Made by a program: the position numbers and the translations under genes. A stretch of 64,000 nucleotides of DNA from Adenanthera pavonina (taxonomy: Eukaryota > Streptophyta > Magnoliopsida > Fabales > Fabaceae), in the NCBI GenBank assembly GCA_026686845.1, contig JAIVEN010000012.1, positions 15,130,501-15,194,500 of the forward strand, given 5' to 3'. Positions 25,162 to 37,921 of this stretch are shown in pieces. The notes beneath the pieces were generated by a model. That model saw only the letters and a list, made by a program, of their open reading frames with translations, did no database searches and was not told where the DNA came from. The number at the start of each line of letters is the position of its first letter. The stretch's first letter is position 1.

Positions 25162-25230
25162 TTCTGCGAGAAATGTTAAAAGTTAAGGAGGCTTGTGGCT
25201 AACTTGGTTGATGGAGGCGGAGGGAGGGGT

Positions 25231-25258
25231 GTGTGTATATATATATATATATATATAT
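25231..25258 (-). promoter_or_regulatory. TA dinucleotide run, possible TATA region of the acyltransferase
   Basis: A (TA)n run lies about 70-100 bp upstream of the start codon at 25161. It could serve as the TATA box, but a microsatellite of this kind is also common by chance. Confidence 0.3.
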
Positions 25259-25471
25259 CTGTGCCGGCGCATGTGTTTGATTAATTTATTTTTTTGAGTT
25301 TGAACAAAAAAAAATTATTTTTTTGAGAAAAATAATTAATATTATTTTTAAGTAAATATCATGTTTAAGTCTTGTATATGAAGAAAAGTTATTGTTGTGA
25401 GAGTTTGATCCAAATAAGTCAGGCCTGATATGGATTTCGAAAATATATTGGTATTACCTAGAAAAATAATG

Positions 25472-25735
25472 CTCCCTTTAATCATTAATATAAGACTATA
25501 TTAACTGAATCATGCGAATTAAGAAAGGGAGTTAAAACTAATTAACTACCTCGATTTCTCTAAAAAAACCAATATTTTTCCAAAATAATCCTTATTTAAT
25601 CTCTTCCTTTTACTCTTTGGATATATTAAATAGGGGCATTTTATGAAAATACATAATAAATACCACCTCATATATTGTAAAGGGTCTTATATTCAAAATT
25701 AAGGTAAAATGTCCTATATATAGGACCGGAGGGAG
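25472..25735. mobile_element. Degenerate Stowaway-like MITE
   Basis: The left end begins CTCCCTTTAATC and the right end finishes GGACCGGAGGGAG, an imperfect terminal inverted repeat pair about 264 bp apart. Confidence 0.55.
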
Positions 25736-25789
25736 TAATAGACAGTAATGTCTATATAAATATTACAATTATTAGATTTCACAGAAAAT

Positions 25790-26020
25790 AATATAAACTT
25801 TTTTATCAGATTGTTTATATAAGATAATACAGATAATTGTGGTCAACGTAATCATATATTAGGTAAAAGTAACGCTCAAATCATGCATATATAATTTAAA
25901 ATTATGTGGTGATTTTGAACCAGGAAGACAAAATTCATTACACATCTAAATTATTACGCATTTGATGATAAAATATAGCAACATCACTGTATATGACCCA
26001 TTCTATGGGGTTAGATAAGT
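25790..26020 (+). repeat. Third, older copy of part of the duplicated segment
   Basis: Matches 12140-12340 and 21840-22040 in order and direction (AATTGTGGTCAACGTAA, GGTGATTTTGAA, GGAAGACA, CATTACACATCTAAAT, GCATTTGATGATAAA). It is more diverged than A and B are from each other. It has no acyltransferase exon next to it. Confidence 0.8.
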
Positions 26021-26376
26021 AAATTTAGGCTAATTTATTATATGTTCTAACAAATTGGGCAGAATAAGAACAGCGAGGAGAGAGAATGATTGAGGTCAGT
26101 GTACATAAAATAATCAAACTCAATAACTTATAGTTGTGATCAACCTCATAAGTCGTAACTGTTTTTACTAATTAAACAGATACGCAAGCAAGAATCCCAC
26201 TTATTTTAAACACCACGCGCGGCATGATATCCTAATTTAACCAATTAAATAATTTTCCCACGTTTCTAGTGGCCATGTGATGCTAAATTTGTGAACTCAA
26301 ATGCTCTGGATGAGATTATTTCTCCATGACAGCACGCATATGATATCTTACAGTTCAGGAGCGTGTTTATTTTATA

Positions 26377-26793
26377 AAGGAATACTAAGTGTGTTTAGAT
26401 TATCTCACTAGTATGCAGAACGAAAAACAGAGAGGAGAGAACTGAAGGAAGCTGAAAACATGAAACCAAAAAAGTTAATAGTAATTAATAAAATATCAGT
26501 TTCTGAATGTTGCAAATAAAACTGAGATCCGTTTCTGATTTAGAGGATAAAGAAGATTATGAATGCTAAACCGAGATCTGTTTCTGATTTTGAGGATAAA
26601 AAGAGATTATGAGCACTAAACCGAAATCAATTTTGATTTCTGATTTATGACTTTTTTTATGAAAAAAATCAGATTAGATACATACCGTTAGATCTACTTT
26701 GATCCAAAACTTGTGAATGGGTCACATGCTAAGTGCAAAGTATTTAAATATTATTAATTATTGATTAATATTTAAACACACTTAGTATTCCTT
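26377..26793. mobile_element. MITE with 21-bp terminal inverted repeats
   Basis: Left end AAGGAATACTAAGTGTGTTT and the exact complement at the right end, flanked by TA on both sides. Length is 417 bp with no coding capacity. The interior (about 26520-26640) has a tandem repeat of about 55 bp (AAACCGAGATCTGTTTCTGA...). The superfamily is uncertain. Confidence 0.8.
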
Positions 26794-27060
26794 TAACTTA
26801 ATGTGTGTCACTCCATCCTTCTTATAAAGACTTTGGAATTGTTGTCCCTGTCCAATGTGAGGTTTTGTCCTAGTTTTCAAAGTATTCCAACAATCATTAT
26901 TTGTTATTTTGAAATAAGAAATCTCATGCAGTTTTTAAACTAACACTTTTTCAAAACAATAATATGGTTTCAAGATTAAAAAAAAGGTCTAAACTATCCA
27001 AATTTTATTTGCACATTCATATGATGAAATATATATATTTATTTATTGACATCCCAATAA

Positions 27061-27140
27061 AATACTAAGGATTTTGTTTTTTTTTTAGCCAGATAAAATA
27101 CTAAGGATTTTTTTTTGACCAAAATACTAAGGATTCAAAC
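27061..27140 (+). repeat. Triple repeat AAAATACTAAGGATT
   Basis: The 15-bp unit occurs three times, spaced by T-rich runs. Confidence 0.7.
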
Positions 27141-27998
27141 TCAGCTAATACAGTACAAAATTCAACTATGTATTTTACTTTACTGGTATTATGTCGAATT
27201 GTCGATTCTTAATAGACTTTGTACCTATTTGATTTTCCAGTTCATTTGACTTTTTCTCCAAAAACAAAACAAATATACAAAAGTCAACGGCTCCTAATTC
27301 ATGACCAAAAATTCATTGTCTCTCAACATCAGTTGAATATATAGGCAAGAAGGCCGATAATACTTTATGCTTAAGTATGTACATTAAATTGAGAGCATAT
27401 TCAGTGATGTGTTCATCACAAATCAAAATCGTTCTTATTAAAATTCAACAGTTTAAATTTAATGTTATTTAATTTTTATATTTTTAATATCTCTTTATTT
27501 TATTGGGGCAAGAATTAAAATAAAGATAATTGTATAGTTATCTATTTTTTAAAATATGATCTTATCATTGGAAAATAGAAATTTTAAATTTAGATCATCT
27601 AAATTAGATTTGGATAGTACAAATTTTATTTCTAAGCACATGGTCACCCAATGTGCTCCAATTAAATTCGGGCCAACAAAATAGGCACGGTAAATTTGCT
27701 ATTATTATTTGAACATATCATTATATATTGCTGAAAAAGATATAATATACCATCATATATGTAAAAATATAGTGGGGAGTTATTAAATTATTATTTATGC
27801 GATAACAATTTTTTATACACATACATAAAAAATTTGATTAATGTTCTTAGAACTCAAGGAAAATCAATTTAAATTCTATTGGTCCGCATGTTAGTAAAAT
27901 TAATTATTCATATCAAGAAATTATCTAACGTTTATGCACCTTATGGAACACCATAAGATATTATTATGTAAATTAAAAGTAGAAAATAGGTGTTTATA

Positions 27999-29496
27999 TG
28001 TAACATCTAAATTTTTATGGTTTGTTTGAATTTTGATTTAGAGATTAACTGCATAATTAGAATTAAAGGAGCTTAAATATCTTATGTAAATCAAATTAGG
28101 GACTAAATTGCAAAAGAAGATTTGGGACCAAATTGCAAAGAAAGTTGGATGGCATAATTGAAAATATTAATTATTAGTAAAAAGACAAAAAGGGGAACAT
28201 AGATGTCATTTCCTCAAACAAATTATCTGTTCAGTATTTGCTAAGACTGATTATACGAGATGATTCAAAAAAATTATCGTAAGAAATTATACTCTAACAA
28301 GTAAAACCAGAAAATAGATATATTGGGTAAAAAATTGATCCGAAGTTCCATAATCTGTAAATTAATAGAAATTAGAAAATAAGTTTGGATCAGGAAATTC
28401 AAATATATTATGGTATAAAAAGAGATATTAGATTTTTCTATAAGGTTTAAATAGCTATAGAATCAGTCTAATGGACATTAGGCCAAAATCAAAGTTCGGG
28501 CCCAGTAAGGCTGTACCGACTTCTTAATGGGCCAAGAGTACCATTCATGGAGGCACAGCAAAGGTGTAGAAAACCTTAATAGGCTAAGGTTGATTTTGGG
28601 AAGCCCAGAAGTATTATTGACAAGAGTAGTTCAAACTAGGTCAAGAAATGATAAAGGGCCCAATAAGTCCGATTCACCCAATTTCCAGACTGATTAAATT
28701 ATAGGTGACCCAGTAGATAATGAAATAATCAAGAATAAGTCTAAAATAATTTTATAAGGTCTATAATAATTATCTATGTAGAGAGGTTACAAGAAAAATT
28801 TAACCAGAACTAATTTTATCGGTGTTTTCGGTTAGAGCCCAATAGGTAAAATATTTTTCTAAAATAAATTATATGGGATTTAAAATGATTAATTAAGGAT
28901 ATAATGAGTATGAAACTCATATTTTAAATATATTTATGCTTGAAAAATTTTACTAGACAAAATTTATATAATCAGAGCCCAAAAACTCGGTATATGTTGA
29001 AATTGAGCCTAGAACTAAATGGTTTAAACCCAAATAATTAAAGGAATCATCTTGGGCTGATTTATGCCTCAAAGTGGCATGCAAATAAGAAGAAAAAGGA
29101 GTGGAGGAGAATAAACCACCGTGCATGATACTATGTAAAAGATTAGGTGTCAAAATTGGAAGTTTGGATGAAGAAAGCTTATGTAAGCATAATGATGCAA
29201 TATTTTTCTTAATTGGAGATGAAAATGGCATCCAAATTAATGACAAGAGAGGAAAAATTAATTAGATGCTAATTATGTGAAGAAATTAGGTGTATGGAGG
29301 AGAAAAAAGGTGATGTAATGCAATTTTTAGCCCTTGGATCAAAATTAAATCCAATGGATGGAGTTGCTTCTTCTTGCCTATAAATAAGCTCTTCCTCCTC
29401 TCCATTCTTAACACAAATTTGAAATTCCATCATATATTAGTGAGAGAGTGAGTTATAGAGAGAAGGATGAGAAGAGGAAATGAAGGTTTGCAAATT
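27999..29496 (+). repeat. Old gypsy-like LTR, left part
   Basis: Begins TGTAACATCTAAA and contains features common in plant gypsy LTRs: 'agggactaaattgcaaaa' type passages and a TATAAATAAG box at about 29379 followed by CT-rich leader-like sequence. It is cut at 29497 by the CACTA transposon and appears to resume at 52593. No coding sequence is seen in it. Confidence 0.55.
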
Positions 29497-29499
29497 TAA

Positions 29500-29660
29500 C
29501 ACTATACCAATTTGTGGCTTTAATGGTGCTCAATAGTTGGCATTTATCAAATAAACGCCAACTAAATCTGGACACTGGAAAAAAGTTGGCGTTCATATAG
29601 ATAAACACTAACTTATACAATATTTCTATGGCATTTATATGTTTTCAATTATACTTACTA
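29500..29660 (+). repeat. CACTA left terminal and subterminal repeats
   Basis: Contains the terminal CACTATACC and short inverted motifs AGTTGGCATTT/AAACGCCAACT and AAGTTGGCGTTC/AAACACTAACTT. In En/Spm elements such subterminal motifs bind the element's own accessory protein. Confidence 0.85.
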
Positions 29661-30512
29661 GACTAACAAACACTAACGATGGAGCTTCGTATAATATTGG
29701 TTTTTGGTTCTATTATTTTCTAGCATGCCAGGGATTATGAACTAAAATTTGTTTTCATTATTTTTCAGGTAAGAAAGCAGAGTTTGGTTGAGCTCTATTT
29801 TAGATATGTCTCCCCACTGAACCTACAATGCATAACTATGTTTCTTAATATATTGAGTATGACAGATGATTTTTTTTTTGTTTTTTCAAAACTGAGATAT
29901 CAAAAATGATTCTATGTACATTGTCTCCTACATTGGTGTTGTATGACACTTTGATTAAGGGAATCAAGTGTTTAAGGGAATGATAAGAGAATAGATTCTT
30001 GGAGGTATATTATATATATACACTAATTGTTTACCCTAAGTTGCTGCTACTGGTTTAATTATTGAACTACATAGAATGATTTGAGTGATGGTATTCAAGT
30101 AGTGTATTAATTTTTTTCAAAAAGTGCTTAATAAATTTCACATACTCAATTTGTCTATAATCTTTCTTTTATTTCCTACTAGGTTAATCTCCATGCTACA
30201 TGAACACTTACAGACTAGTTTTTATAAATTATATTTGTCTTGTGTGTTGTCTTTGCTTGCAAGTCTTTCCCATTGGCACGTTGCGTCTCTTTAGGAAATT
30301 TATATGATTCTCTTACTTTTTTTTTCTTCCTATTCAGTTCAGATACAAGGTGGTCGCTCAAAGTAATTTGTTGGATTCAAAATTCAGATACTATCGAACC
30401 TCGAGGTTGGTGAGTTTTTCTATGCAATGAAATTTGAACTCTTGCACCATAATTTAAACTCTTGTTTTAATCATAATTGGCTGTGGCTTGTTCTTTTTGT
30501 ATGAGTCAATTG

Positions 30513-32177
30513 TGTTGAATCAAGAAGTTTTGATGATTTCAAATCAACTCTCAAGAGCTTGGAGTAAAAGATATCAAAGGTGCACAAAGAGTTCAAATAA
30601 AGAAATCCTGGAGAAATCTGTGCAAAATTTGTTGTTGGATGTTTAATTATGTTTAAATATGGGTAAAAGACTTTGATTTGATGAAAAGATGTTTTAAAAA
30701 CTTGATTTTAAGTTAAATCATGAAATATTTGAAAAATACCCACCAACAGACGAAGTTTGAAAAGTTTACATTGAACTGTCATATTGGAAATTCGAACTTT
30801 GGCTTTGGAAATTCGAATTTTGAGTTAAAACTGAATAAGTCTGAAGAGATGTCTCTCTGACAGATGAATTTTGATTTTTCAAAATTCAATTTTTCATAAG
30901 TATCTGAAAGAAGCTGTTGAGTAACAGACGAACTTTGAGTTTTCAAAATTCGAATTTCAGACAAAATGCAACTTATGAAAACCAAAGAAATCCGTCTGAA
31001 ACAATGTCAAATTTTATCTGAAATCAAGATTATGTTGAGTTTCAAAATTACTCACTAACAGACGAACTTTGAACATGAAAATTCGAATTTCAGAAGCTAA
31101 GGTTGTGAGTCTGTTACAATGACATGTTGACATACGAATGACAGTGTTTATAAATTCGAATGATAAAGTAAGTCTGAAAATAGGTCTCTCTAACAGACGA
31201 ACTTCACTTTGTTAAAATTTGAATTTTGAAGTAAATGAACTACTGTGCTGTTTGAGCTTGCTACGGACAGAAGAATTTTGGGGTTCCAAAATTCGAATTT
31301 CGAGGACACTGTAGCAAATTGAAAACACTGTTCACACTTAACAGAAATACTTTCTTCTTGAAAATTTGTATGTCACAACATAGAAACACTTTCTAAGTTT
31401 CAAAATTCGAATTTCACTTCATGAACAGACGAACTTTAGTATTTCAGCGTTGGAAGCTTTAACCTTCGGTTCCTTCGAAATTCGTCTATTGACCAACCAA
31501 AATTCGAATTTCAGTATGTCAGAAGCATTAAATGCGGTTGGTTAACGGATAGTTTTTCAGAGTAACCATTGGATAACTTCTCCAATGGATAGATTTTGTC
31601 TCTAATGGACATTTGAGACCTAAATCTATAAATATAACATCATTTGAAGTTGTGGGTAACGAATCAAACTTTGTATATACTGAAACTCTGCCAAATTTTC
31701 TACTCAAAGACTTTTACCCTCTTACTTCAATACTTGTACTTTAACTGTCATATTCACTCTATTCAAGAGAGTATCATCTTTGTAAACAATCTAATCTTCA
31801 TCTGGAAGAAAGATTTTCTTGTGAGGAGATATCACAAGGGATTGTAAAGAACTTTGTAAAAGTGCAGAAAGTGATTGAGTGAGCTTTAGAAAACAGAGCA
31901 CTGACGTTGTATTGTGGCATTTGCAAGAAGCCCGTTGAATTCTTGCTGAATAGTGGAAAATCTCAAGTGGTGACTTGGGAATTGGACGTAGGTCAAGTGA
32001 AGAGACCGAACCAGGATAAATATATGAGTTTTTCTTCTCCCTATCTCTTCTCTTTTAGCTTATTGCTTTATACTTTGTTTTTCATTATACTTTGCTTTCT
32101 TCATTATTTTCACTTTGTGCATAAAATTTTAATCTTCCCAATTCACCCCCCCTCTTGAGAAGTCAGCCTAACTAACA
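30513..32177 (+). mobile_element. Solo LTR of the Sirevirus family (TSD AATTG)
   Basis: Begins TGTTGAATCAAG and ends CTAACTAACA. Perfect 5-bp duplications AATTG lie at 30508-30512 and 32178-32182. The body is about 1665 bp and matches the LTRs at 361-2018 and 4211-6074 in the opposite orientation. No internal region remains. Confidence 0.95.
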
Positions 32178-32182
32178 AATTG

Positions 32183-33401
32183 TGTGTCAGCATGTTAGAA
32201 GTGGTCTCCTGATGAGGGTCCGGGGGTCTGATGATTCATCAAAACAAAATCTATAAGTAAAATGCAACATTTTTATACTGCTACCATACTGTGTATTATC
32301 TTCTTGATTCTGTTGTCATCACTCACCATTGGTTATTTAATTTTAATCAGCTTTATCTAGTAATTATGGCTATCGAGTGTGTTTTTTTTTTTAATCATAC
32401 CAGTTGTTGTAGCCTCTCTTTTCTACACATTAAACTTGTCACATCTTATTATATTGCCCAATCATGTTATTAATTAAACAGGTCGATTCATTGATTTCCC
32501 ATACTTCAAATATATAGGTGACATGATAATTTTTCAGAGATAGTGCTAGCGATACAGGTATGGCTTAGCTTTCAATGTTAATGATTTTTTGTAATATGAC
32601 CAAGAAGGATAACCACGCATATACATGACTGTGTATACTTGAAACCAGGGAGCTGTTTGCTTCGAGTTTGATTGGTAGTGCTAATTAATAGAGTTTTCAT
32701 TTAACTTGTTCCTTCACTTCTACAAAGGTGTCATTGGTGCGCTTGTTTCAGATTGACATAATTTACAGTGCTAGCCTTTCAGATTATCTACTTTGTCTTA
32801 GGTATGCTTCCTCATTTTGTTTATGTAAAATTTTTGTATTAGTTAGCTAAGTTAGGTGAATTGATAAGTGGTTAATGCTATGGTTATATTAGTTAGCTGA
32901 ATTCAAACTGAAAATCATGAAATTTGGTTGAAATGTGTTGTGTTTTTTGAGTAGATGGCTTAAAGCCTGGACAACTCTTGTTCTTAAGTTGTTATGCTGC
33001 TGGTTTGCCTTTAAAAGTTATAATTTAGTAAATGAAAAGCTATGGATAGTTGATTTGGATGGTTGGCAACATATAATTGGAACTCCTTTTTTGTCTATGT
33101 TGTTGAATATTTTTGCTAGTTAAGGACTTGAAAAGTAACATATGCTTTAATAAATCAGAAAGTAAAGTTGGGAAAAACAAAGAATGGCTGTACAATTTAT
33201 GAATGTAGTTTTTTTTAAGTAGCATGAATATTAATGTATTCATCATGGGGTTATGGTATTTAATCCATATGAAAAAATGTGACTTCTAATTTGGTGTTGT
33301 AAAATTATTGGGAGGCTCAAGTTTTAAAGGAGGCTTTACCGAAATTTATACACAAGTTATAAAAGGTTACACAACTTAATAAAAGTATGGATCAGAAATA
33401 A
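32183..33401 (+). other. CACTA 5' non-coding region before the transposase
   Basis: T-rich DNA without a family-matching frame; probably 5' leader, introns or promoter of the transposase gene. Small open frames here look random. Confidence 0.5.
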
Positions 33402-33811
33402 ATGTCTGCGAATCATTTGATTCAAAAATATTGGGATAGAGTAAAAGAATTTGTTAGGTTTGCATTTGAGCATGCTGATAACCCCGAAAAAATTATATGC
33501 CCTTACTTGAAGTGTTGCTATGGGAGGCTAGTTAGTGCAACTAACTTGGAATCACATTTAATTTGTAATGGAATTGATCGAAATTACACACGATGGACAA
33601 TGTATGGTGAGATGAATAATGATTATAGCAGTAATATGTATAATGGGAGCACTAGATCGAATGATTTTGACACAAGTACATTCGAGGCCGATCGTCTTGA
33701 ACAGAAGACCAATGTGATTGAGGATGAACTTAAGGATTGTCCAGAGATGTTTGATAAGTTGAAGAGGGATGCAGAAAAACCATTATACTCTGGATGCATT
33801 AAGTTCACGAT
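33402..33811 (+). pseudogene. CACTA transposase gene, 5' exon (Transpos_assoc domain)
   Basis: From the Met at 33402 the frame reads a transposase-associated domain: a Trp near residue 11, FVRFAFEHA, a CPYLKC Cys pair, SHLICNGI and YTRWTMYGE, in the order known for En/Spm transposases. The frame continues into the start of TNP2 (KPLYSGCIKF) and is then cut by the gypsy LTR at 33812. It resumes after 45012. The last codons before the LTR belong to the original exon; what follows is LTR sequence. Confidence 0.88.
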
Positions 33812-36372
33812 TGTAATATCCCAAAGTTTCACTGGATACTAGGTAATAAAAGATGACATAATTGATAATAACGTAAAATGTACAAGGAATTCACGAAAAC
33901 GGATAGACACAATTTTGCATGAAATAGGGTAAAGAGATCATTTTTTCCGGTTGGATGGAAAAATGTAAAAATTATATTTTGCCCCTAAAGAACTATAAAA
34001 ATGACATTCATGTCTCAAAAGTATTAAAATTGACGGGAGGAAATAGAAAAGTCTTGGAGAAAATTACACCTAATGACCCGAAAGTTTCAAAAATTATAAT
34101 TTAACCCTGGGTCAAAGGCAATTTTGTAAATATGTAAAATTATTATCAAAACGAAGCTCTTGATGAGAGAAGTCCAATGGTATATGGGACTGAGCATTAA
34201 TGTTTAAGAATAAAGGAATAATCAGTGCTGAGTGTCCAAAAGTAATAGTAAATCGATAAAGTAAACCATGGGCCCTACCGATGGTTAAAAAGAAATCAGG
34301 TCAGGATATGGGCTATACACAGATACCATTTGTGAAAGGTTAATTATGGAAATGTAAAAATAAAATTAGAATAGTCTTGTAACCAAAAAATGCTAAATTA
34401 GTATAAAGACGGTTTTATCGGTACGGTTAAAAAGTACCCGGATTTAGGTATATCTAGATCAGAAAAATTGGGAAATTTTGGGATACATCTCTCTCTCCCA
34501 TGCGTGACTTTTACTGCAGCCATATGACTCAAGTAATATTATAATATATTTTGTAATACTTCTTGATGAAGTATGTGAAAAAATAACCATGATTAGTAAA
34601 AAGTGACTTTAATTAATTAAGTGATTAGACACTTAATTAAACCACTTAACCACTCATTTCCCACTTCATTTCACTAACTCTTCCAGCAGCAAAAGACCAG
34701 AAAGAAAATGCAAGAGAAGGAGGAAAGAAGGAGAGAAAGAAAGAGGGAAAATCCAAGGAAATTCAAAGAACAAGTTAGTAAACTTTAATACTACTACCTT
34801 AAGCTTACTATCTATGGTTTCCAAAGCATGATTTATGGTTTAGTTTGCTTCCTTTATACCTTAGGGTTTCAGCCAAATCGGGTTTTCATCATAGGAATGA
34901 GTTTTGGACCATGAAACTTAGGAAAAAGCATAAACTAGACACTAGAAGCATGAATCCATGGATGGTTTGAAGTGATTTGAAGGAAATTTTTTTTAATCAT
35001 TTTGAGATAATTACGGCCAGAATAGGGGAATTATTTAGAGTAATAATTTCATGATTTTGATCTCAAAAAGGATTCCCCATGGTCCAAAATCTTAAGAACA
35101 AGTATGTTGTACAAAGAAAAAGCAAAGGAAAACAAACTGAAAAATTTTGGGTTTTAGTGTTATGGCATTGTATAATTCCGAAAAAACAATGGCTAAATTG
35201 GTTCAATGATGATATGATTAGGTTCAAGGAAGTGTTAAGAGCCTCAAGAAGTGGCATACCAAGTTTGGAGAGCAAGGGAGCATCATAAGTTAGTTGATTT
35301 CCCATACTAGCATTTTGTTATCATGTTTATTTTCAATGTGCTTTATGCCTTGTCATATGATTGCAATGATATTTTGAGATGATTTATGTGCATTGGCTGA
35401 GTTGATTGAGGGGCATTGAGACCCTGGGATGTCTATTTTTCAAAACAAAGCTCTGTCGAAAATTTTATGAATTCATATGACATAAATCTGTTAATGTATT
35501 CAAAATGTGTTATCTTGATGTTTTCATGCTTAATGTGATGATGTGATGGAATGTTGGATGTTAACTACTAAGATTCTTTGAGTCTCACCCTCCCAAAGAT
35601 TAACCATGAATAGGTAGCAACAATGGCAAGACCACCAAGGAAGAGAAAGGAAAGGAGAAAGAATTTGGCCATTAAGTTGATAATCCTAGCAATGGCCATG
35701 AGCTTTGACCTTTTGTGTAATTTTGTAAATGTGATGTTAAGTACATTTCTTCAAGTTTTTGTAATGTCTTAGGTCTTAGCTGAAGTATGGTATGTTATGA
35801 AAATGATATATGGCCATGTAAATATTTTATGGCTTTTGTTTGGCAAAGTAGTAAGAGGTAAAATGTCATCTTGACCTATGCAGAGTAAACATGCCACTAT
35901 TTGGACTTTTTGAAGTATAAAGTATGAATTGTGTTTATGGTTTAAAAGTAGACATGAAGAGCTCTCCAATGGTCTAAGGAACACTTTAATTGGATGTGTG
36001 TACAATATTTGGTGGATTTTTATATTTAATCCCAATTAAAAGGATTATTTTACAGTTTTCGTATAAATTATGAAATTTCAAAGAGTTTGCTATACAGATC
36101 AGTACTATTATTGCTCTGACTTATATTTTTCCAATGTAGACAAAGTTATAAGCTATCCCTAGAAACTTGAATCACATGCATACGATTTCTATTGATTTAG
36201 TTATGATTTTCCAAAGTTTAATCGGAATAAATTAATTCGATTAAATGAATAGTGTCCAAAGTTGAGAAAAATTTATTATGGCTTTTCTTGTGATTTAAGA
36301 TCCTACTATGATATAAATGGACTTTAGAATGATTAAATACATGGGAAATAGGCTCATAAGAGAGGTGTTATA
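33812..36372 (+). repeat. Chromovirus 5' LTR
   Basis: Begins TGTAATATCCCAAAG and ends AGAGGTGTTATA (the 3' LTR ends GTTACA, so the last C is mutated here). It contains a short open frame at 35079-35288 that is also present in the 3' LTR. Confidence 0.93.
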
Positions 36373-36377
36373 GTTTT

Positions 36378-36389
36378 TGGTATCAGAGC
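36378..36389 (+). other. Primer binding site, initiator tRNA-Met type
   Basis: TGGTATCAGAGC, five bases after the 5' LTR, is complementary to the 3' end of plant initiator tRNA-Met. Confidence 0.93.
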
Positions 36390-36546
36390 TAAAAGTTTTG
36401 GGCCTTAGAGCCGAAGGTTTAAGCTCTCAGAACAATGATTATGGGTCAGTACAATTTAAGTTTAGGAAAAAGGAATAGTAATAAATAAATTTTTCTTTAG
36501 TATTATTCTACTAACTAGTTGTTATTGTGATTGAAGGATAGTAAAG

Positions 36547-37665
36547 ATGTCCTCAACAAATAACAGCTCAGTGGTAGATGATCATGAAGAGCCTGAGATG
36601 GTACCGGAGGTACACCATCAAGAGGAAAGTATAGGCTCCAACAAGGTTCCTGCTGAGAATGTAGAAGAAGGACAGTACGAAGTAGGAATTCCCCAACCAA
36701 TACAGGAGGCTATCCCAGCAGTGCTAATACAGGTAGTTCCTCTTGTAGATGCCCCACCACAGGAAAGGGTGGTTGAGGTATATGAAGATGTGGACTACAT
36801 AGCAGGATTTCTGTTGGATGTTAATAATACTTCGGATGATAGACCGGCAGATGTAGAACTTATAGTGTACCGAATCATACGTAAGTATGCAAAGGAATAT
36901 GGAGCTTACTCAGAGGGACCGGAGCAAGTAATGGCATCATGAGTAGAGTGTCAAAGGTTAAGACATTTCTGGAAGGAACAGGAATAGAATACCCTGAGCC
37001 GATCTGGATCACCACCCTTCTCAATGAAATACCAGATGATGAGTTTTGGACACCCATTAAAGCAAAGCTAGAAGGGAGAGAGTACCAAAACTTAAGCTCA
37101 CTATGTTAAGAATTACATGATAGAAGGGAAAGTCAAGAATGCTAAGAAGGAAAAGATACAGAAGGGTGATTCAGGGAAGCAGCCAATTGTAGAAGTTCCT
37201 GAAGTTCCCATTGATGAAGCTCAGAGAGTATGAGAGATTGTGGCTAGATTTTATAATGAAAGTTTTCGAAGTTATTGGGACTCTCCAATGACTACTTTCT
37301 TGGATATGTTAAGGGATGCAAAAGAATTTATGGAATCTCAAGGCCAACCATTCTTTGAGCTAGCATGGATAGATACAGTCCTCACCATATTGCCTAATGA
37401 TGATGACTACTGGGCAATAGTAAAGGATGAGATGAGAAAAGAGTGGCTAGTAAGTTTTCAGGAATGCCTTTGAGAATTGAGGCATCGTGAAAAGCTGAGG
37501 ATGGAATTGGAGAATACTAAACGGGCTGAGACTGACCCTGTAGAGCTCGAGAACCATGAGAATGCAGAGGAAGAACCAGAAGAGGATCCAGAGGAGGAGC
37601 CAGAGGAAGAATCGAAGGAGGATCCAGTAACTACTTACCTCCTAGACAGTCCTAGTTCCTCATAA
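36547..37665 (+). pseudogene. Extra 5' coding region of the chromovirus, ahead of gag
   Basis: Adjoining frames 36547-36942, 36939-37109 and 37110-37665 appear to be one degraded gene. It opens with an acidic, Gln/Val/Pro-rich segment and ends in a run of Glu/Pro repeats (EEEPEEDPEEEPEEE). Two internal segments look like diverged copies of one domain: about 36955-37080 (KTFLEGTG...WITTLL..IPDDEFW) and 37300-37450 (KEFMESQG...WIDTVL.ILPNDDDYW). I recognise no known family. Chromoviruses normally go straight from leader to gag; extra ORFs at this place are known in other gypsy groups. It has a stop at 37230-37232 and at 37471-37473. Confidence 0.6.
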
Positions 37666-37921
37666 ATGATCGTCAGTTGTATGCATATGTGAACATGTAT
37701 ATATGTAAAGAATGCTGACTGACTACTAATTTTGAGATGTAATATATAAGCAGTCATAACAAGTATAAGAGGTAGAATAGAAAGACTGATGTATGATGAT
37801 GTAGAAAGGACTAAGAAGGAAAGGATGTATATATTGACTATGTGAATAAAATAATATGTTTATATACGTTCTCTGAGTATGATTATTATATGAACATGAT
37901 TTTAATATTGTGTAGATTAAA

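Larger units (their letters stand above)
25259..27998. other. Intergenic DNA right of the BAHD gene
   Basis: No gene was found. It contains a MITE-like element (25472-25735), an old partial copy of the duplicated segment (25790-26020), a second MITE (26377-26793) and a triple short repeat (27061-27140). The remainder is AT-rich and unassigned. Confidence 0.6.
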
